Positions 60,446 to 64,000 of a DNA stretch of 64,000 nt are shown here, piece after piece. A model generated the notes under the pieces. It searched no databases, had not been told where the DNA came from, and worked only from the letters and a program-made list of their open reading frames with translations. The translations under genes and the position numbers were made by a program. The stretch spans positions 199,952 to 263,951 of the forward strand of contig JAVGVS010000494.1 of NCBI GenBank assembly GCA_032718565.1, in the 5' to 3' direction. Every line of letters begins with the position of its first letter. Position 1 is the first letter of the stretch. This DNA is from Distichodus sexfasciatus. Its lineage: Eukaryota; Chordata; Actinopteri; Characiformes; Distichodontidae.

Positions 60446-60633
60446 AGGGCTGGGCAATTAATCGATATTCTGAATATTCCAAAAATATAATTGGTGTAAT
60501 CTGGCACTCAGATCATTTTTTAAGATTTTCAAATTTTGTTAAAACTTTCCAAAAAAGAAAGAAAAACTTAAAAACCAAGAATCATTCATAAATCTTCAGT
60601 TAATTGAGATATTGATTATATCATCCAGCCCTA
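60446..60633. mobile_element. small TAGGGCTGG-type MITE
   Basis: Left AGGGCTGGGCAATTAATCGA and right (minus strand) TAGGGCTGGATGATATAATC are inverted. Relatives start at 38186, 47000 and 7077, and in crystallin intron 1 near 52170. Non-coding. Confidence 0.6.
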
Positions 60634-60639
60634 CCACAA

Positions 60640-61394
60640 GAGGCAGTTGCATGTTAACCCAGCTTTGTGCTAAACGCCGCACAACCTCGTGACTCAACTG
60701 CGAGTTTGTGTAATTGACTCAGCTGGGAATTCTGGACTTTTTTTTACTTAGTGTAAAGGAGGGATGTGAATGACTTTACACAGGTCAGGAATGATATTTT
60801 TAAAGCCACAGTCATCCGAGTAAATCCGAGACATTAGACAGGACAGTGCTATCTTACCATCTGCCCCCACTACTCACCCGGCTCATCAAAAAACAAGAAA
60901 AAGAAACTCGACAAAACTACATTTCTACAGGGAACAAAGCAGCATGTAGCTGGGACGACGAGATGAATATTCTAGTATTTCTTCAAAGCCACTTAGTTCT
61001 CACACTCAGACAATGTAGTGTAAAATTCCACAACTTTAGTCGTATGTCTAGTGCACCTTCTGAGTGTGGAAAAGAGAAGGAGAAGATAGAAAGGAATCTC
61101 AGTGCAAACAGTACATAAAGGAGAAGTAATGAAAACCTGCTAAAAGGCAAATGTGGCTAAAAATGAATGAGAATCAATGGGTCGTGTATCGTGATGATAA
61201 CTCAGCTTAGAAATTCCTGCACTGCTTTTAAAATTTAATAAGAGTCAAAGTCGTCACACGTGCAAAGTTCAAGTTTGAAGAATACAGACTATATTTTTGG
61301 GAGAATCTGGGAAGAATTCTAGGTTCCTAGGGGTGAAACCAAAGAACTCTTAAATCAGAGTAATAGTTGCTCTGTCAAAGGCCATTTTTGAGTA
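60640..61394. other. non-coding stretch
   Basis: No repeat family or gene recognised; the 90-codon frame at 60846-61118 has no known domain. Confidence 0.4.
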
Positions 61395-61880
61395 GCTCTC
61401 AAATATGAGTTTTGTGTGGGTGTGAAAAGTGCTTTCGCAAGATACAGGAGACAGGACACTTTATTGTGTGAGCATGAGACGCTACTTGCATTAGCCTGAA
61501 ATGTTTTTTTCCTATGCACAAGGCACGTTTTTCACAAGGGCATGAGATGCGCTTTTGAGGAAGCATGGATTTTTTTTCATGTGAGCACAAGATGTTTTTT
61601 ACATGAGCATGAGATACTTTTCGCGTGAACATGAGATGTCTTTACACGTGAGCATGAGATGTCTTTCTGCATGGGCATGAGATTTTTTTTTTTACATGAG
61701 CATGAGGTGTTTTTCCTATGAGCACGTTTTTTTTCCACTGACTACAAGATATTTTTTCCTGTGAGCACAAGACATTCTTTCCTGTGTGCACAAGGTGTGA
61801 GCACGGGATATTATTTACCTGTGAGCACAAGACATTTTTTTCCTGTGACCACGAGACATTATTTTCCTGTGTTTTTTCTC
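61395..61880. repeat. degenerate tandem array, about 25-28-bp unit, copy 1
   Basis: Units such as ACATGAGCATGAGATG followed by T-runs and CCTGTGAGCACAAGACAT. A smaller version occurs at 62690-62855. Confidence 0.88.
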
Positions 61881-62020
61881 ATGCACAGAGAGAGCTTAGA
61901 ATTTCTAGCGTAAATTTCTAGAATGTCTAGCGTCCAGCACACAAAGTCTCTTTAGAGTACAGATCTAAAGTATAAAGGTATAAATTACATGTTTTCCAAA
62001 TATGTTAAAGCAATTTTGGA
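61880..62020. repeat. flank of duplicated block, copy 1
   Basis: AATTTCTAGAATGTCTAGCG, CACAAAGTCTCTTTAGAGTA and TGTTAAAGCAATTTTGGAAT recur at 62890-62985 in the same order. Confidence 0.75.
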
Positions 62021-62639
62021 ATGAGAGTAAAATCAGAGTAAAAGTTGCAGATTAGTTATAAAAAATAACCAAGAATTTTTCTGTTTGTCTAGTTGCAGTG
62101 TGAAGTACTCAACTTGAAGATGTGCAATGTAGTTACGTGAGGAGCATTAGTATTCCACATCAGTGTCTCCAACGCTTTACTAGAGGGCAGAAAGGAATAA
62201 AGTGCCAGTGCTGGGGACTAGAGACGTTTAAGATACATTTATTTACACCACGCAGGCTGTCACATCGCAAAACACACATCCAAACATCTGGAGAAATGTG
62301 CTGGTTCTGAGGGAACAGAAAGCTCTGGGTCACCAGAGGTTTAACAGGTCGATATGGATCAAATTGGGGATATTCTTCACCTCGCGCTGGCGAAGACACA
62401 AACACGGTCTGACGCTTTAGAGCATGTGTTAATGTAGTCTTCTCGCTGATTATCTGGTGTTGACACAGTGCCGTAAAGGGTAATGGTGTGTCGGGGAGGG
62501 TGTGTGAGAGAAAGACAGATAAAGAGACAGCATTTGTGTACTAAAAGGTGTTATAGCTGGGTGTTGGGAGCACCTTCACTGCTGCCATTGTTTCATCACA
62601 TTTCAGGGTGAGTGAAAATCACCTGCTTATATAAAGGTC

Positions 62640-62643
62640 TTGG

Positions 62644-62680
<37 letters not shown>
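62640..62680. repeat. (CA)n microsatellite
   Basis: Uninterrupted CA run at the left edge of the second duplicated block. Confidence 0.95.
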
Positions 62681-62689
62681 AACAAATGT

Positions 62690-62985
62690 CAAATGTGAGT
62701 TTCACATGGGCATGAGAACTGTTCTCACATTGGCACGTGACACAAGACATGTTTTCAGGTCAGCACAAGACGTTTTCTCACCTGGAAATGTGCTTTCACA
62801 TGTGCATAAGACATTTTTTCGAGTGAGCACAAAACACTTTCTCACGTTTTCACACATACACTAAACGTTAAAGAAGTCACAATTTGTAGTGTGAATTTCT
62901 AGAATGTCTACTGTCAAGCCCACAAACTCTTTAGAATAAAATTTCCACGTTGCTTTCTTAATACATTAAAGCAATTTTGGACACA
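62690..62985. repeat. degenerate tandem array and flank, copy 2
   Basis: Contains GCACAAGACGTTTTCTCACC-type units, then AATTTCTAGAATGTCTACTG, CACAAACTCTTTAGAATAAA and ATTAAAGCAATTTTGGACAC, collinear with 61395-62020. The tandem part is shorter here. Confidence 0.75.
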
Positions 62986-62989
62986 GCTA

Positions 62990-63944
62990 ATGCAATTACA
63001 CTTCATTCATGAATAACAAAAATAATTTCACGTGAGCATGCAAAACTTTCTTTTTTTTTCTTTTTTTTTTACAATTTTTAAACTGCACAACTGTCTGATC
63101 CGAGACACAAACACACACACACACACCCTCGCTCTGTCTCTCTCCACTCTCTAGGGGTGTCATTGTCTGGTTTTGGTGCTGGCTATCTATTGCCTCTGAT
63201 AACACTGCAGGCTGCTGAGGCAAGGTACAGAAATGCACATGCTCATGTCACATCAGCGCACACAATCTCTTTCTCTCACACACTCACACACACACACAGC
63301 CGCAATGTCATACATGTAATACAAGTGTGCACTACACGGCTTTCAGCATGAAATACAGACACGTTTTAAAGGCACCAGCAGCTCCGGCGCTGCACAATCC
63401 TCACCAAAAAGATCCGATTACAGACATTGATTTGGCATCTGATAAGGACACACACACTTCTACATCCACCCGTTTCATCCCTCACTTCTCCCTCCCCGAG
63501 AGTTTGTGCTCAGCGCTGAACGGGGAATCTGTTTAAAGCCATCAGCTGAGGCGTCTGCTCCTGGCCAGGCTTTTCCCAACCACATCTGTATGAAGGAACA
63601 CACACCGAGTTTCTTCGTGTTGAGTGTGGAAAACATTACAAACCAGTTCAGTTGCACACGACTGCATTTCCAGCTTTAATAAGTGATTTAATTATTTTAT
63701 ACTCCCACTTTATTTTTTACTCACAAGTAGATAATCATTTAATTAATGTTCATTAAACAAACTTAATAACTAAACCAAAAATGATCCTTCTGTTTTGGAG
63801 ATGAAACACATGAAGTCTGAAAAATAATTAATTCATAATAAACCAATATGTTATTAAATATGTGTTGGTTTTATTGGATATACATACTATTTATATTGTA
63901 TAATTTATGAAGATTCAGACTATCTCAGCAGCCTGTAAATAATA
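62990..63944. other. non-coding stretch with CA runs
   Basis: T-run at 63050-63070 and CA runs at 63108-63125 and 63277-63298. No gene recognised. Confidence 0.4.
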
Positions 63945-64000
63945 CTGTGTGTGTATATATATGTGTATATATGTATGTGTGTATATATATATATATATAT
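63945..64000. repeat. (TG/TA)n microsatellite at window end
   Basis: Alternating TG and TA units continuing past the window edge. Confidence 0.93.

Overview
This window looks like teleost fish nuclear DNA. It has AT-rich, intron-poor intergenic sequence, tRNA-derived SINEs with the conserved SINE core (GGATAAGAGCGTCTGCTAAA type), Tc1-like and hAT-like DNA transposons, an L2/CR1-type LINE reverse transcriptase, long GA/CT and CA/TG tracts, and fish-type methionine-rich gamma-M crystallin sequence. The species cannot be fixed from the sequence. There are no bacterial, viral or organellar genes, no CRISPR array and no stand-alone tRNA or rRNA gene.

The only clear host gene content is at 46.8-52.6 kb. 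A three-exon gamma-M crystallin gene lies on the minus strand (start 52317, stop 50563-50565). It has a TATA box, consensus splice sites, a short MNMGR first exon and a poly(A) signal, but both Greek-key domain exons carry frameshifting indels. A second copy lies about 2.6 kb away in the opposite orientation. That copy kept the promoter-proximal flank, intron 1, exon 3 and the poly(A) signal but lost exon 1 and exon 2. Fragments of the crystallin upstream region are repeated again at about 53.0 and 54.5 kb. Together these look like the remains of a rearranged crystallin cluster.

Layout. 0-2.5 kb: LINE RT fragment (in frame for about 900 bp), probable solo LTR, hAT MITE with an 8-bp target duplication. 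4.2-5.8 kb: dead Tc1 element ending in a (TA)n tract. 9.4-13.5 kb: MITEs, a hAT remnant with a BED-finger fragment, a SINE. 14.4-19 kb: two large tandem arrays (30-bp and about 46-bp units). 19.4-22.3 kb: long pyrimidine and purine tracts in opposite orientation. 22.5-24.3 kb: two possible, unidentified exons on opposite strands. 25-29.5 kb: MITEs. 30-34.7 kb: repeated GA-rich blocks, a degenerate GATTC-type array, a Tc1 remnant split by a MITE. 35-37.7 kb: 20-bp array and a hAT element. 38-45 kb: MITEs and SINEs, including a SINE nested in a hAT MITE. 46.8-54.7 kb: crystallin locus. 56.5-57.8 kb: a 63-bp array whose composition leaves three frames open. 58.8-60.6 kb: three SINEs and a MITE. 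61.4-63 kb: a duplicated block with a short tandem repeat.

No pathway can be reconstructed. I found no convincing previously undescribed gene system. The points most worth following are the inverted crystallin pair, the three copies of an unclassified 0.6-kb inverted-repeat element, and the splice-site-bounded open segments at 22.55-22.67 and 24.17-24.27 kb.
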